Shown here one piece after another: positions 6,809-15,495 of a DNA stretch of 64,000 nucleotides; position 1 is the stretch's first letter, and each line of letters begins with the position of its first letter. Below the pieces are notes generated by a model. It ran no database searches and was not told the origin of the DNA. It was given only the letters and a program-made list of their open reading frames with translations. Made by a program: the position numbers and the translations under genes. Source of the stretch: Leptospira_A soteropolitanensis (GTDB taxonomy: Bacteria; Spirochaetota; Leptospiria; Leptospirales; Leptospiraceae); the NCBI RefSeq assembly GCF_026151335.1, contig NZ_JAMQPP010000010.1; one strand, given 5' to 3'.

Positions 6809-8500
6809 TTAGGTTACAAGTTTTTCCAGAATGTATTCCTGATTAGATTTCCCACCAGGAACAAATGGATATACTCCCCAACTTGAAGGGATCCTTACTT
6901 CAATCAAAGCTGGCCCTTTTTTCTCTAAGACTTTTTCCAATTCGGTGGTTCCCAATTTCCAGTCCCATTCAAAATATCCAATTTCGAATGATTGACACAA
7001 CATCGAAAAGTCAGGATGGAAATGGAACTTCGAACCAGAGTATAATCTTCCGTAAAATAAGTCTTGTTGTTGTTTAACAAGCCCCAAATGTTCATTGTTA
7101 ATTAGTATGATCTTTACATTTAAGTTCTGTTCTTTTAGTGTAGATAACTCTTGTAAGTTCATCATAATCGATCCATCACCCGTAAAACAAAACACATGAG
7201 AATCCCTATGACTTAAAGCCACTCCAATGGCAGTAGGAAGACCAAATCCCATAGTTCCTTGACCACCTGAGGTGATCCAAGACATCGGATTTAGAAACGG
7301 GAAATACTGTGCTACCCACATCTGGTGTTGGCCCACATCAGTAAGGACAAAATGTTCGCCACATGGTAAAACCGAAGCAAAATCCAAAAGAATTGATTTC
7401 ATTGGATGTTCTTCCGGGATCTCTTTCCATACCTCGATCTGTAACAATGATTCGCTGTTTTGGATCAAAAAATCCTCTTCTAATAAAAAAGGAATCACTT
7501 CAGAAAGATCTTTTTGTAAACTCAAAGTTACTGGTTTATTTTTACCAATTTCACGGGCATCAATATCAATATGAATGATTTTCGCTTGGTTACAAAACTT
7601 TTGTATGGCTCCCGTCGCACGGTCATCAAAACGAACTCCTATCGCAATTAAGAGATCACAAACACCCAGTGCTTCATTTGCGGCAATTGTTCCATGCATG
7701 CCCATCATTCCTAAATTCATAGGATCGTCTTTTTCAAAAATCCCAAGCCCCATAAGAGTGGTCACAGCAGGGATCTGAAAACGAGAAACCAATTCCCTTA
7801 AACGCAAATATTCTTTTTTAGCACCACCACCTATATAAAGTAAGGGGAAACGAGAATTTTCTAGTAAGGATTTGAATTCTTCTAGAAAAAAATCAAAACT
7901 TACAAAAGACAAATGATCTACCTTGCTAATTGGTTCCAAGAAATCCAAATGAAATGGATCGCCCAATCGATTGTTTTTTTCAGGTAGATTGATTTTTTGT
8001 GTTTGTATATCTTTGGGTAAATCAATCCATACTGGGCCTTTTTTCCCTTCATCGCATAACCAAAATGCTTCTTCTAAAATTCCAATGATTTGATTTGGTT
8101 CTTCTACCAAATAAACTTTTTTCACAAGAGAAGAAACAATCTTTGCTGTGGGTAGTTCCTGGAAAGCATCGGTTCCCATTAATCCTAACGGAACTTGCCC
8201 AGAAAAAATAAGTAAGGGAACAGAATCCCTTTGTGCATCGGCAACGGCTGTGATAAGATTGGCAACACCGGGTCCTGAAGAAACAAATACGGCACTCACC
8301 TCCCCTGTGCTCCTGGCCCTACCTTGTGCCATAAATCCTGCACCCTGCTCATGCCGCGCTAATACATGTTCAATATTTGACCTCGCCAAACTTTCGTATA
8401 ATGGAAGTATAGTTCCACCAGGAACCCCAGGAATCCATGTAATCCCCTTTGATTCTAAAAAATCTATGATAAATTGACTTACGGTGATTTGTTCCGACAT
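6809..8500 (-). CDS. ilvB: Acetolactate synthase large subunit
   Basis: 563 residues, ThDP-dependent. The N-terminal Pyr domain carries the catalytic Glu51 (LARHEQGAG). A central FAD/cofactor-type domain follows, and the C-terminal PP domain has the GDGSIMMN...INN ThDP motif. It condenses two pyruvates, or pyruvate with 2-oxobutyrate, in the first shared step of valine, leucine and isoleucine synthesis. No ilvN regulatory subunit is next to it. The ATG at 8500 has an AAGGAG site. Upstream lies a short Val/Leu-rich reading frame with competing hairpins, which argues for amino-acid control and for the biosynthetic role. Another ThDP carboligase role cannot be excluded. Confidence 0.88.
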   Translation of the reverse strand: MSEQITVSQFIIDFLESKGITWIPGVPGGTILPLYESLARSNIEHVLARHEQGAGFMAQGRARSTGEVSAVFVSSGPGVANLITAVADAQRDSVPLLIFSGQVPLGLMGTDAFQELPTAKIVSSLVKKVYLVEEPNQIIGILEEAFWLCDEGKKGPVWIDLPKDIQTQKINLPEKNNRLGDPFHLDFLEPISKVDHLSFVSFDFFLEEFKSLLENSRFPLLYIGGGAKKEYLRLRELVSRFQIPAVTTLMGLGIFEKDDPMNLGMMGMHGTIAANEALGVCDLLIAIGVRFDDRATGAIQKFCNQAKIIHIDIDAREIGKNKPVTLSLQKDLSEVIPFLLEEDFLIQNSESLLQIEVWKEIPEEHPMKSILLDFASVLPCGEHFVLTDVGQHQMWVAQYFPFLNPMSWITSGGQGTMGFGLPTAIGVALSHRDSHVFCFTGDGSIMMNLQELSTLKEQNLNVKIILINNEHLGLVKQQQDLFYGRLYSGSKFHFHPDFSMLCQSFEIGYFEWDWKLGTTELEKVLEKKGPALIEVRIPSSWGVYPFVPGGKSNQEYILEKLVT

Positions 8501-8519
8501 AAAGACACTCTCCTTAGTT

Positions 8520-8585
8520 CGTTTCCCCGTCGACTCTTAGCTTTCTGTCGACCGAGGAAACGAGGGAGAATTATGACAGAAAGCT
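8520..8585 (-). promoter_or_regulatory. Predicted attenuator with competing hairpins upstream of ilvB
   Basis: Read on the minus strand, segment 1 AGCTTTCTGTC (8585-8575) lies in the last codons of the leader peptide and pairs perfectly over 11 bp with GACAGAAAGCT (8549-8539). The segment ending there, CGTTTCCTCGGTCGAC (8562-8547), can instead pair with GTCGACGGGGAAACG (8534-8520). The two structures share GAC and exclude each other. No U-run follows, so control may act on translation: a UUCUCC stretch between them can pair with the ilvB ribosome binding site GGAGAG. Confidence 0.6.
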
Positions 8586-8669
8586 ACGTATGTATGAGAA
8601 GACTACGACGACTAGGACGAGAGTAGAGAGGACATAGCTAGACAATCCAAGAACGGGCATGGAATCCAT
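8571..8669 (-). CDS. Putative ilvB leader peptide
   Basis: 32 codons (MDSMPVLGLSSYVLSTL, then VLVVVVFSYIRSFLS). Residues 13-23 contain Val and Leu at eight of eleven positions, including four consecutive Val codons, as expected of a sensor of valyl/leucyl-tRNA charging. Its stop is followed by the hairpin region and then by ilvB, 70 bases away. An upstream in-frame ATG at 8702 would give 43 residues; neither has a clear ribosome binding site. The alternative is a small single-pass membrane protein, because the Val/Leu run is also hydrophobic. Confidence 0.55.
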   Translation of the reverse strand: MDSMPVLGLSSYVLSTLVLVVVVFSYIRSFLS

Positions 8670-8840
8670 GAATTCGTTGTTTATGGTTGTCTGAGAAGCC
8701 ATTACACTTAAAAAGATTTTTTTTAAGAGGAGAGCCGTCAAGAATTTATTTAAAGTTGTCTTCTGATTTTCTACAAAGAGGCCACTACCAAAGGATGGGT
8801 TTGTGAGAGGCAAAGTTAAAATCAAAAACGGATTGGTTTT

Positions 8841-9068
8841 TTATTCGTTTTCCTTGGCGCGTTTGATAAGGGAATAAAAAGCAAAAATAAAACCTAAAAA
8901 GAAACCAACAAGAAGCCACAAGGGCTCTGTCTTCATATAGTCATCAAGATAATATCCTCCGACTACAAAAAGTGCAATGGAAGATACAAATTCAAAACCA
9001 GCACCGGCCATCGCCATAGGCGACTTTTCTGGTTTTTGGGCCGATGGTTTTTCGGGTTCTTTTGTCAT
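8841..9068 (-). CDS. AtpZ/AtpI family small membrane protein
   Basis: 75 residues. A polar Lys/Pro-rich N-terminus (1-20) is followed by two membrane helices (about 25-43 and 50-67) with a GYYLDD...W motif between them, the usual pattern of the AtpZ family. These proteins are generally encoded before atpI-atpB and help F0 assembly or magnesium movement. Here it follows lepB after one base, on the same strand as the atp operon but about 6 kb away from it. Confidence 0.8.
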   Translation of the reverse strand: MTKEPEKPSAQKPEKSPMAMAGAGFEFVSSIALFVVGGYYLDDYMKTEPLWLLVGFFLGFIFAFYSLIKRAKENE

Positions 9069-9069
9069 C

Positions 9070-10107
9070 TTATTTTAGGATACGACCGATTCTGTCCCAA
9101 CGTACACTGAGTCGCCAAACTCGATATCTTAGTGTCCTTTCAATCCATCCTAATCTAGACTCATCATCTCTATAACGAGAATTATGTGACGAAAAGACTT
9201 CTGTATAGTGACAACGTCTATCAAGAGCATCACCTTCATACCTTTCTGCAATTTCAGGACCTTTCTCTGCAAGCTCCTGACCATCTTTATACTCGCAAGT
9301 GGAATCTTTCCAATCGATCGAAAAATAAATGATCAGTGCCTTACCTAAAATATCTTCTCGTTTTACAAAACCCCAAGCGCGCGAATCATGAGAATCATCC
9401 CGATTGTCCCCCATCACCATATATTGGCCTTCAGGGATCTGGCAACCATGTAAAAAATCACAATATTCAAAGATATGGGCACGACGATCGTCTTCAAAAC
9501 CTTCCAAAATAAAATGTTCAAACCCTGGTTTGACTTCTTTAAAGAGTGCTCTTTGGGTCGCTTCTAAATTATCCAAATCAGAAAGTTCTTCACCTATCGG
9601 AACTTCCTTTGGTTGGTAAGACTGAAACTCATCAGTTCCCTTTTCTTTATACTCAATGAGTGCAAAGTGTACCCTCCCTCTATCTTTGGTATCGATATAT
9701 TTACGAGTGATGCGAATTGTATCTCCAGGAAGTCCCACCACACGTTTGACAAATCGTTTTGCAAAAATTCCAGTTCTTGATTCTTCTTGAGCCAGTGCCG
9801 TTGCCGGGGGAATAAATGTGACAATATCTCCACGTTTTGGATCATCAATACGAAAGAGTTCCTTTTCTGTAAAAGGCATACGGAAGGAATAACGCATTTT
9901 ATTAACAAACAAAAAGTCCCCGATTTTGAGTGTGGGGATCATAGAACCAGAAGGAATATTATTAGCATCTAATATAGATGATTTAAAAGCAAATACAAGG
10001 ACCACGATGATTCCGAAAGATATGCCCGAAGCAGCGGCTCCTTCTTTTGGAGGTTCCTTAGAATCTTGTTTTGGTTTGGATTGGAAGATGGTGGAGAATA
10101 TTCCCAT
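9070..10107 (-). CDS. lepB: Signal peptidase I
   Basis: 345 residues from the ATG at 10107. One membrane anchor (~30-46) precedes the catalytic domain. Catalytic Ser55 lies in IPSGSMIPTL and the general-base Lys121 in FVKRVVGLPGD. The C-terminal box GDNRDDSHDSRAWGFV is intact. It cleaves signal peptides of exported proteins on the outer face of the inner membrane. It is longer than many homologues because of an insertion of roughly 90 residues between the Lys box and the GDN box. A longer reading to 10248 would overlap the divergent neighbour and is not supported. Confidence 0.93.
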   Translation of the reverse strand: MGIFSTIFQSKPKQDSKEPPKEGAAASGISFGIIVVLVFAFKSSILDANNIPSGSMIPTLKIGDFLFVNKMRYSFRMPFTEKELFRIDDPKRGDIVTFIPPATALAQEESRTGIFAKRFVKRVVGLPGDTIRITRKYIDTKDRGRVHFALIEYKEKGTDEFQSYQPKEVPIGEELSDLDNLEATQRALFKEVKPGFEHFILEGFEDDRRAHIFEYCDFLHGCQIPEGQYMVMGDNRDDSHDSRAWGFVKREDILGKALIIYFSIDWKDSTCEYKDGQELAEKGPEIAERYEGDALDRRCHYTEVFSSHNSRYRDDESRLGWIERTLRYRVWRLSVRWDRIGRILK

Positions 10108-10219
10108 AGGTTCGAAGCTAGGGAATTGGAATTTTCTGTCAAGAAAGGGGGAAAAAAAGCGCAAAAGACTTGTACTATTTTCGGGAATAGACGATACCAT
10201 ACATGGAGATCTTCTGCTT

Positions 10220-11011
10220 ATGGAAACATCAATCCACGTTTTACGCAAAACCTTACAGGAGATGAAGGAAAATTACTCCTTTGTCTGCATCAAAACAGGT
10301 ACGGAAACCGAGGATATGGGAGAAGAAGAAATCTCCCTCTTAAAAACGATCACTGCGGGAATTTTGCCACTCTATGTCAAAATCGGAGGTCCGGAAGCCA
10401 GAAACGATATCCGAATCTGCCAAAGGATCGGAGTTTCAGGAATCTCTGCACCTATGGTGGAGTCAGAGTATGCATTAAAAAACTTCATCCAGACGATGAA
10501 AAATCTCCTCACACCTTCGGAATACGAATCTTATAACAAATCAATTAACATAGAAACCATCACTGGATATCGAAACTTGATGGATATCTTTGACTCCGTT
10601 CCATTTCAAAGTTTAGAGCAAGTAACAGCTGCTAGATCAGACTTAAGTGCTTCAATGGATAAAAAACCAGACGATAAAGAAGTCACAAGAATCTCCAAAA
10701 AAATCATTTCAGAAGCCAAAAGCAGAGGTAAAAAAACTTCTGTTGGTGGAACCATTACCAAAACCAATTTTGATTTGATTGCCAATGAAATCGAACCCGA
10801 CTTTATTAATTCACGTCATGTGATGGTCGATACAAAAAAAGCAATGTCCATTGGTGCAACTGATGTAGCCGAATGTATGTTGTTATTTGAAATGGATTTA
10901 TTTGAATTTTTCTCAAAAACATTTCCTGAAAAAGGTTATTATTACCGTAACCGAGTCGAAATCAACAGAGAACGGATTGGCGAAAGAAAGGTATTGTACT
11001 TTATTCGTTAA
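10220..11011 (+). CDS. HpcH/HpaI aldolase / citrate lyase beta-like protein
   Basis: 263 residues from the ATG at 10220 (GGAG upstream). The pattern VCIKTGTETEDMGEEEI, PLYVKIGGPEARNDI, SAPMVESEYA and SINIETITGY matches TIM-barrel aldolase/citrate-lyase-type enzymes, which cleave or form C-C bonds in acyl-CoA or keto-acid chemistry; the substrate is unknown. The open frame reaches back to 9926 inside the divergent lepB gene, and a start at 10088 is possible but would overlap lepB. The next gene starts with GTG directly after this stop, so both are probably co-transcribed. Confidence 0.7.
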   Translation: METSIHVLRKTLQEMKENYSFVCIKTGTETEDMGEEEISLLKTITAGILPLYVKIGGPEARNDIRICQRIGVSGISAPMVESEYALKNFIQTMKNLLTPSEYESYNKSINIETITGYRNLMDIFDSVPFQSLEQVTAARSDLSASMDKKPDDKEVTRISKKIISEAKSRGKKTSVGGTITKTNFDLIANEIEPDFINSRHVMVDTKKAMSIGATDVAECMLLFEMDLFEFFSKTFPEKGYYYRNRVEINRERIGERKVLYFIR

Positions 11012-12841
11012 GTGGTTTATTTATTCTTTTTTTTCAGTTTAGTTTCTTCTTTTCTCTTTATTTCTCCTAAAAACTTTCATACCCCCTTCCAAAAGGGGGT
11101 GTTTCTTTTTTTGTTTTTTCTAACCATCTTTCACTTTTGGAAAGAAAAAAAAACAGTACCTCAGTCAAAGCAGAATCACAATCTAAGTAACTTCGGTCTG
11201 TTGTCTGACAAACAAATTGCGATTCTCCCATACCTACTCAGTTTCAGTTGCATTCTATTTATCATTACAAATACATACCATGCGATCCAACTCACAAAAT
11301 CTCTCGCAGGTGCTTTTTTATTTCAAGATGCAGATTATATTGGTATCTCAGATATCCTTTTGTCTTTATCAGAAGGGGATGGATTTACCAGCGGATATTA
11401 TTCCGAATCAGGCAAAGGTAGTTACCTCCACCACCACTTCGCTCCAGGATTATTCGTTCTAACTCCTTTTATCAGTTGGATTCCTGATCGGTGGGGACTT
11501 GCTATTGCCGTTTTTTTTGTTTATCAATTAGCAACGATCCTTTGGCTTTTATGGGCTTATCAAATTTCCAAAAACAATTTTAAAGATCGGGTGAGTAAAT
11601 TCTTAATTTTTTGGGTTCTTCTCACAAACCAGTTGTATCTGTATCGCATAGGATCTAGTTATCATTTTGAAGTTCTTGTTCTCCTCTTTGGTCTTTTCTT
11701 TTTTTATATTTGGGAACAACGATGTAAGATACAAAATGTCCGGACTCATGTCTCCTGGTTCTATTATAGTATTTTAACTTTTGTCACCATTCTTTATCTC
11801 TCACTGAAAGAAGATATTGGCATCTACCTTCTTCTCTTTTTTCTACCAATCACTTTAGAGCGATTATACAAACTTTGGGTAAACAGGACAATACAAGGAC
11901 AAACGATAGACGAACCATCTTACAACATTCAAGATCTGTTTTCCTACCGTTTATTTTTCCTGATCTTAAGCATTACAATCCTATGGCTGGGTTTTGTTTT
12001 TATCATTTATCCAATGTCTAGTGGAAATAAAGGAGCCTTTTCCTGGACCCAAATACTGACCCAAGAATACCATTCCGCGTTCAAACAAGTAACAGGTATC
12101 AGAAAATCCATTCAGATTTTTCTTGAGTTAATCACAAGCGGTGGACTAGGAATCTTTCAAATGTTACCAGAAGTCATCGGAGTTGGACTAATATACGCAA
12201 CTCATATATTTTCCTCAAGGCCTTGGCACCATGAAGTTTATACGTATTACAGTTATTCTCTGGTTCCGATGATTCTCTACACGGGAATCCTCTGGATCCA
12301 ATCAGAAAAAAAAATAAACTTTTCTTTTGCTTTTCTGATCCTTACTTGCCTCTTTTGGAAAAATTCTCTGGACCAAAATTTTCCATTGGATCCCAAAATG
12401 GAAAGCCCTTGGCAAAATCCTGGTTTGGAGGAAGAAATTCGAGAAGATATCAAAAGAACCAATTCCTTGTTTTTTTCCCAGATGGAGAAGATTCCATCCC
12501 AAATCCAGAATACCGAAATAAATTCAGGAAGTGTGAAGCGAGTAACAAAACAAAATAGAATTTTTGTATTTTCCCAATACAATCTTTCATTTTTGATCAC
12601 TGACCAAATCAAAACCTATCCACTTGAACAAATTAAAAACTCTTTACCCATTTGTAAAAATGCAAATGTTTGTTACGCGGTATTTGCCAAAGAATTTACT
12701 GATGAAATTCTATGGCCCCAATCTAGAATTTTAGAGTATAAAAAAGAAGTGGAAAACAGGGAAGGCGTATTGGTTTGGAAAGGCAAACAAGTGGAAGTTT
12801 GGCAATTACTAGAACCAACAAAAACGGAAAAACCCAAATAA
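11012..12841 (+). CDS. DUF2079 family multi-pass membrane protein
   Basis: 609 residues starting with a GTG right after the previous stop. There are about ten hydrophobic segments in the first 430 residues and a soluble C-terminal part. Motifs seen in DUF2079 proteins are present: LHHHFAPGLFVLTPF near residue 145, SSYHFEVLVLLFG near 215 and LKEDIGIYLLLF near 265. The family resembles GT-C glycosyltransferases in topology, but no activity has been established here. The frame between 12277 and 12842 is rich in charged residues. Confidence 0.75.
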   Translation: MVYLFFFFSLVSSFLFISPKNFHTPFQKGVFLFLFFLTIFHFWKEKKTVPQSKQNHNLSNFGLLSDKQIAILPYLLSFSCILFIITNTYHAIQLTKSLAGAFLFQDADYIGISDILLSLSEGDGFTSGYYSESGKGSYLHHHFAPGLFVLTPFISWIPDRWGLAIAVFFVYQLATILWLLWAYQISKNNFKDRVSKFLIFWVLLTNQLYLYRIGSSYHFEVLVLLFGLFFFYIWEQRCKIQNVRTHVSWFYYSILTFVTILYLSLKEDIGIYLLLFFLPITLERLYKLWVNRTIQGQTIDEPSYNIQDLFSYRLFFLILSITILWLGFVFIIYPMSSGNKGAFSWTQILTQEYHSAFKQVTGIRKSIQIFLELITSGGLGIFQMLPEVIGVGLIYATHIFSSRPWHHEVYTYYSYSLVPMILYTGILWIQSEKKINFSFAFLILTCLFWKNSLDQNFPLDPKMESPWQNPGLEEEIREDIKRTNSLFFSQMEKIPSQIQNTEINSGSVKRVTKQNRIFVFSQYNLSFLITDQIKTYPLEQIKNSLPICKNANVCYAVFAKEFTDEILWPQSRILEYKKEVENREGVLVWKGKQVEVWQLLEPTKTEKPK

Positions 12842-12946
12842 TTAAATCTTTTGATTATAGATCGAAAATACGAACTAAACAATTGTGTATAAAAAAGAGC
12901 TAACCAATATTAGCTGACAAAGTCTACAGTCTTTTACCGATATCTT

Positions 12947-13969
12947 TTAGTCGATAATATGAAAGACTTCATATCCATTCTCACGTTTTTCGATACGAAT
13001 CTGCCCTTCTAATACTAATTTTTGTATGATGCTATACACAAGACCAAGTGCTGTCGGTAGGTGGCCACCATTATGGACTTTTTTTCCTATGGCTGCTTCC
13101 ATAAGCACTTTTAGATCCGATTCCCCTTCCTTAAGCCTACGAAGGACTCCTTTTTCCAATATACTTAGTGTTTTTTTCACAAGAGTGATGGTTTTTTTGG
13201 GATCTTCAATTTCGCTACCATGAGCTGGTAACATACGTTTGATGGGTTCCTCTAAAAGTTTGGAAAGTGTAAAATAATAATCACTTAAATTACCATCCAT
13301 TTCAGAATAGATGGCAGTGAGATTGGCAATGATGAGATCCCCTGAAAAATAAACACCTGTCGAAGGATCCACAGGTGTGATATGATATAAATTATGACCT
13401 GGTGTATGCAGAAACCTTAAAAGTCTTCCACCAAACTCTAAACTGTCATTGTGATCAATTTTTACATCAATTCGCAAAACTGGGTCTCCTTTTTTGGTTT
13501 CCCCGAATTTACTAAAAAATTGACGCCAACCTTTTCTAGATTCTTCCAAAATTCGATCGAGTTCTTCTTTATCCCCGAATGCTTTATGAAAAAGATCTTC
13601 TGTCGCTTCTTCAAAAAGTAACATTGATTCTAAATAATTTCCCACCCCGTCGGCCATAGCACGATACCCGTAGTAAGTTATATTTTTCGCATAAGACTTA
13701 AGCACTAAAGAAGAGGATATATGATCCAGATGATTGTGTGTATAAATAATATGACGGATGTCATTCAAAGAAAATCCCTTTGATTTCAAAGAGGCTTGTA
13801 ACATTGGAATAGATTCGATATAACCAGAGTCAATTAAGGTTAAACCATCATTTCCGTGATAAAGATAGATATTATTAGGCGCGTAAAACGGCTGGGGAAG
13901 AACAATTTTAAAGACACCATCCCCGATGTCTTCCATGTCCGGAATTCTTTTGGGGATGGTAACTTTCAT
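12947..13969 (-). CDS. Metallo-beta-lactamase fold hydrolase
   Basis: 340 residues. The metal-binding motif is IIYTHNHLDHISS (~residues 94-106); further ligands are in FLHTPGHNLYHI, YFSGDLI and LPAHGSE. A C-terminal winged-helix-like region (~270-340, GHLPTALGLVYSIIQKL) resembles LACTB2-type hydrolases, which act on thioesters or nucleic acids. It starts nine bases after the double MaoC gene, so an acyl-CoA-related thioesterase role is suggested by context only. Confidence 0.82.
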   Translation of the reverse strand: MKVTIPKRIPDMEDIGDGVFKIVLPQPFYAPNNIYLYHGNDGLTLIDSGYIESIPMLQASLKSKGFSLNDIRHIIYTHNHLDHISSSLVLKSYAKNITYYGYRAMADGVGNYLESMLLFEEATEDLFHKAFGDKEELDRILEESRKGWRQFFSKFGETKKGDPVLRIDVKIDHNDSLEFGGRLLRFLHTPGHNLYHITPVDPSTGVYFSGDLIIANLTAIYSEMDGNLSDYYFTLSKLLEEPIKRMLPAHGSEIEDPKKTITLVKKTLSILEKGVLRRLKEGESDLKVLMEAAIGKKVHNGGHLPTALGLVYSIIQKLVLEGQIRIEKRENGYEVFHIID

Positions 13970-13978
13970 TGTTTCACC

Positions 13979-15157
13979 TTATGGTTGTTTTTTGATGATC
14001 AATCTTCTTTCGATTTCGAAGATTTTCTCTGGGATTTTTTCTTTTCCTAGTTTCTTTTTATCATTTTCTTTAAGGAAAAGATCAGCACCAAATTTATCCA
14101 ATGCATCATTTGCTTTGATGTTTTTTAAACCAATGAATTGGATTTGAACTTCACCTGCTGGAATTCCATATTCAGTTCCTTTGTCTTCAGTGGTCAAAAT
14201 TCTAGAAATACAAGTCACTGTGTCACCAGAAAAAGCAGGTTGTGTGTGGTATCCTTCGGTGAATCCAAGTTCCCAAATTGCGTTTTCAGAAATATCACGT
14301 GATGCCATACCAGCTAACCAACCAAATACGAGTCCACCGTAAACCACTGGTTCTCCACCCATAGGGCCAGAGATTCCTGCAGAATACAATTTATCATAAT
14401 GAAGTGGGTGAGTATTTCCTACTCGGAATGTCCACTGGTAGTGTTCGTCAGTGATGGTTCTTCCATTTTGATGAACATAAATTTGACCTGGTTTAAAGTT
14501 TTCAAAATAAGTATGTCCCCAAGTAACATCCTTCATCTCTGTTGGGAATTTGAGATTTGGCAGTTTGAGTGCTGGAGTTTTTGATTCCGGAAAGTAAGCC
14601 GAAGCATCACCTGGTTTTGGATTGCCTTTTGGTTTTCCATTGGACCTGTAGATCATGATTTTACGTTCGTATTGTAAAACCACTTCATTCTTTTGGTTAA
14701 GACAAAGTGTTCTTACATGAACGATTCCTGGTTTGTCTGGACCTTTGTCATCGACTGCTAAAATTTTAGTTCGGGAAGAAAGAGTATCTCCTGGATAAAC
14801 TGGTAATAAAAATTGCGCGTTATAATAACCGAGGTTTGCAAGCGCCTTCTCACTGTTATTCTGAACACCAATCGAAAGTGCTAAGTTAAACACCATCAGA
14901 GGATGAACGAGTAAATCTGCAAATCCGTGAGCTTTTGCATATTCTGCAGAAAGGTAAAGTGGGTTTGCATCCATAAACACAGTGGCAAATTCTTGGGCAA
15001 AACTTCTGTCCACAGTGAATTGGCGAGGGTGAACATAAATATCACCTACATTGAATTCTTCGAGGTATCGTCCATAAATGTTCTTTTTGACATCAGAGAG
15101 AGAAGCAGGTGTGTTGGGAGCTAACTCACCAAAGGGGGACATAGGTTTTTCGGCCAT
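13979..15157 (-). CDS. Tandem MaoC-like hydratase
   Basis: 392 residues with two hot-dog folds (about 30-170 and 215-345). The first keeps FMDANPLYLSAEYA and the second FRVGNTHPLHYDKLYS, the hydratase-type Asp/Asn-His region; both have the PVYPGDTL/PAFSGDTV turn. Fused double MaoC proteins hydrate enoyl-CoA substrates, for example mesaconyl-CoA or 2-enoyl-CoA; the substrate here is not determined. It is followed by the MBL hydrolase and is probably in the same transcript. Confidence 0.82.
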   Translation of the reverse strand: MAEKPMSPFGELAPNTPASLSDVKKNIYGRYLEEFNVGDIYVHPRQFTVDRSFAQEFATVFMDANPLYLSAEYAKAHGFADLLVHPLMVFNLALSIGVQNNSEKALANLGYYNAQFLLPVYPGDTLSSRTKILAVDDKGPDKPGIVHVRTLCLNQKNEVVLQYERKIMIYRSNGKPKGNPKPGDASAYFPESKTPALKLPNLKFPTEMKDVTWGHTYFENFKPGQIYVHQNGRTITDEHYQWTFRVGNTHPLHYDKLYSAGISGPMGGEPVVYGGLVFGWLAGMASRDISENAIWELGFTEGYHTQPAFSGDTVTCISRILTTEDKGTEYGIPAGEVQIQFIGLKNIKANDALDKFGADLFLKENDKKKLGKEKIPEKIFEIERRLIIKKQP

Positions 15158-15228
15158 GGGAATTCCTTTTTCGAATGGGATAGGACTAATTTTCCAAGAG
15201 AGGTCCTACCGAAAACGATTTTTCAGAC

Positions 15229-15423
15229 TCATCCGGTCGCTCGTTTGGCGTATTCCTCCTTCCAGGCACTATGCCAATGGTACCATTCTTCACGCACAGC
15301 ACGGTAACGAACCAAATCACTACGAACTTCTAACATAAGTGATTCTAATTCTTCCACTCGGCGGAAAAGTCGTAAGGTCAATGCCTCCCACTCTTCTTTG
15401 TTTTGGTCCATCCTTGGTTCCAT
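15229..15423 (-). CDS. Small coiled-coil hypothetical protein
   Basis: 64 residues (or 60 from an internal ATG at 15411), rich in Glu, Arg and Trp, with a heptad pattern between residues 8 and 45 suggesting a coiled coil. No family recognised and no clear ribosome binding site. It lies 71 bases before the MaoC start on the same strand. It could be real because the codon pattern is regular, but the evidence is thin. Confidence 0.5.
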   Translation of the reverse strand: MEPRMDQNKEEWEALTLRLFRRVEELESLMLEVRSDLVRYRAVREEWYHWHSAWKEEYAKRATG

Positions 15424-15495
15424 AAATTTTATATCGGCCGTTCTTTTCTGTAAAATGTTGCTTTTTTAGTCTCCTTCCCATTCGATTCATGGATC

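Noticed and set aside
8571..8825. 84-residue reading of the Val/Leu-rich frame from a TTG
   Set aside because: The first 40 codons have no ribosome binding site and look like chance; the leader reading from 8669 (or 8702) explains the region better.
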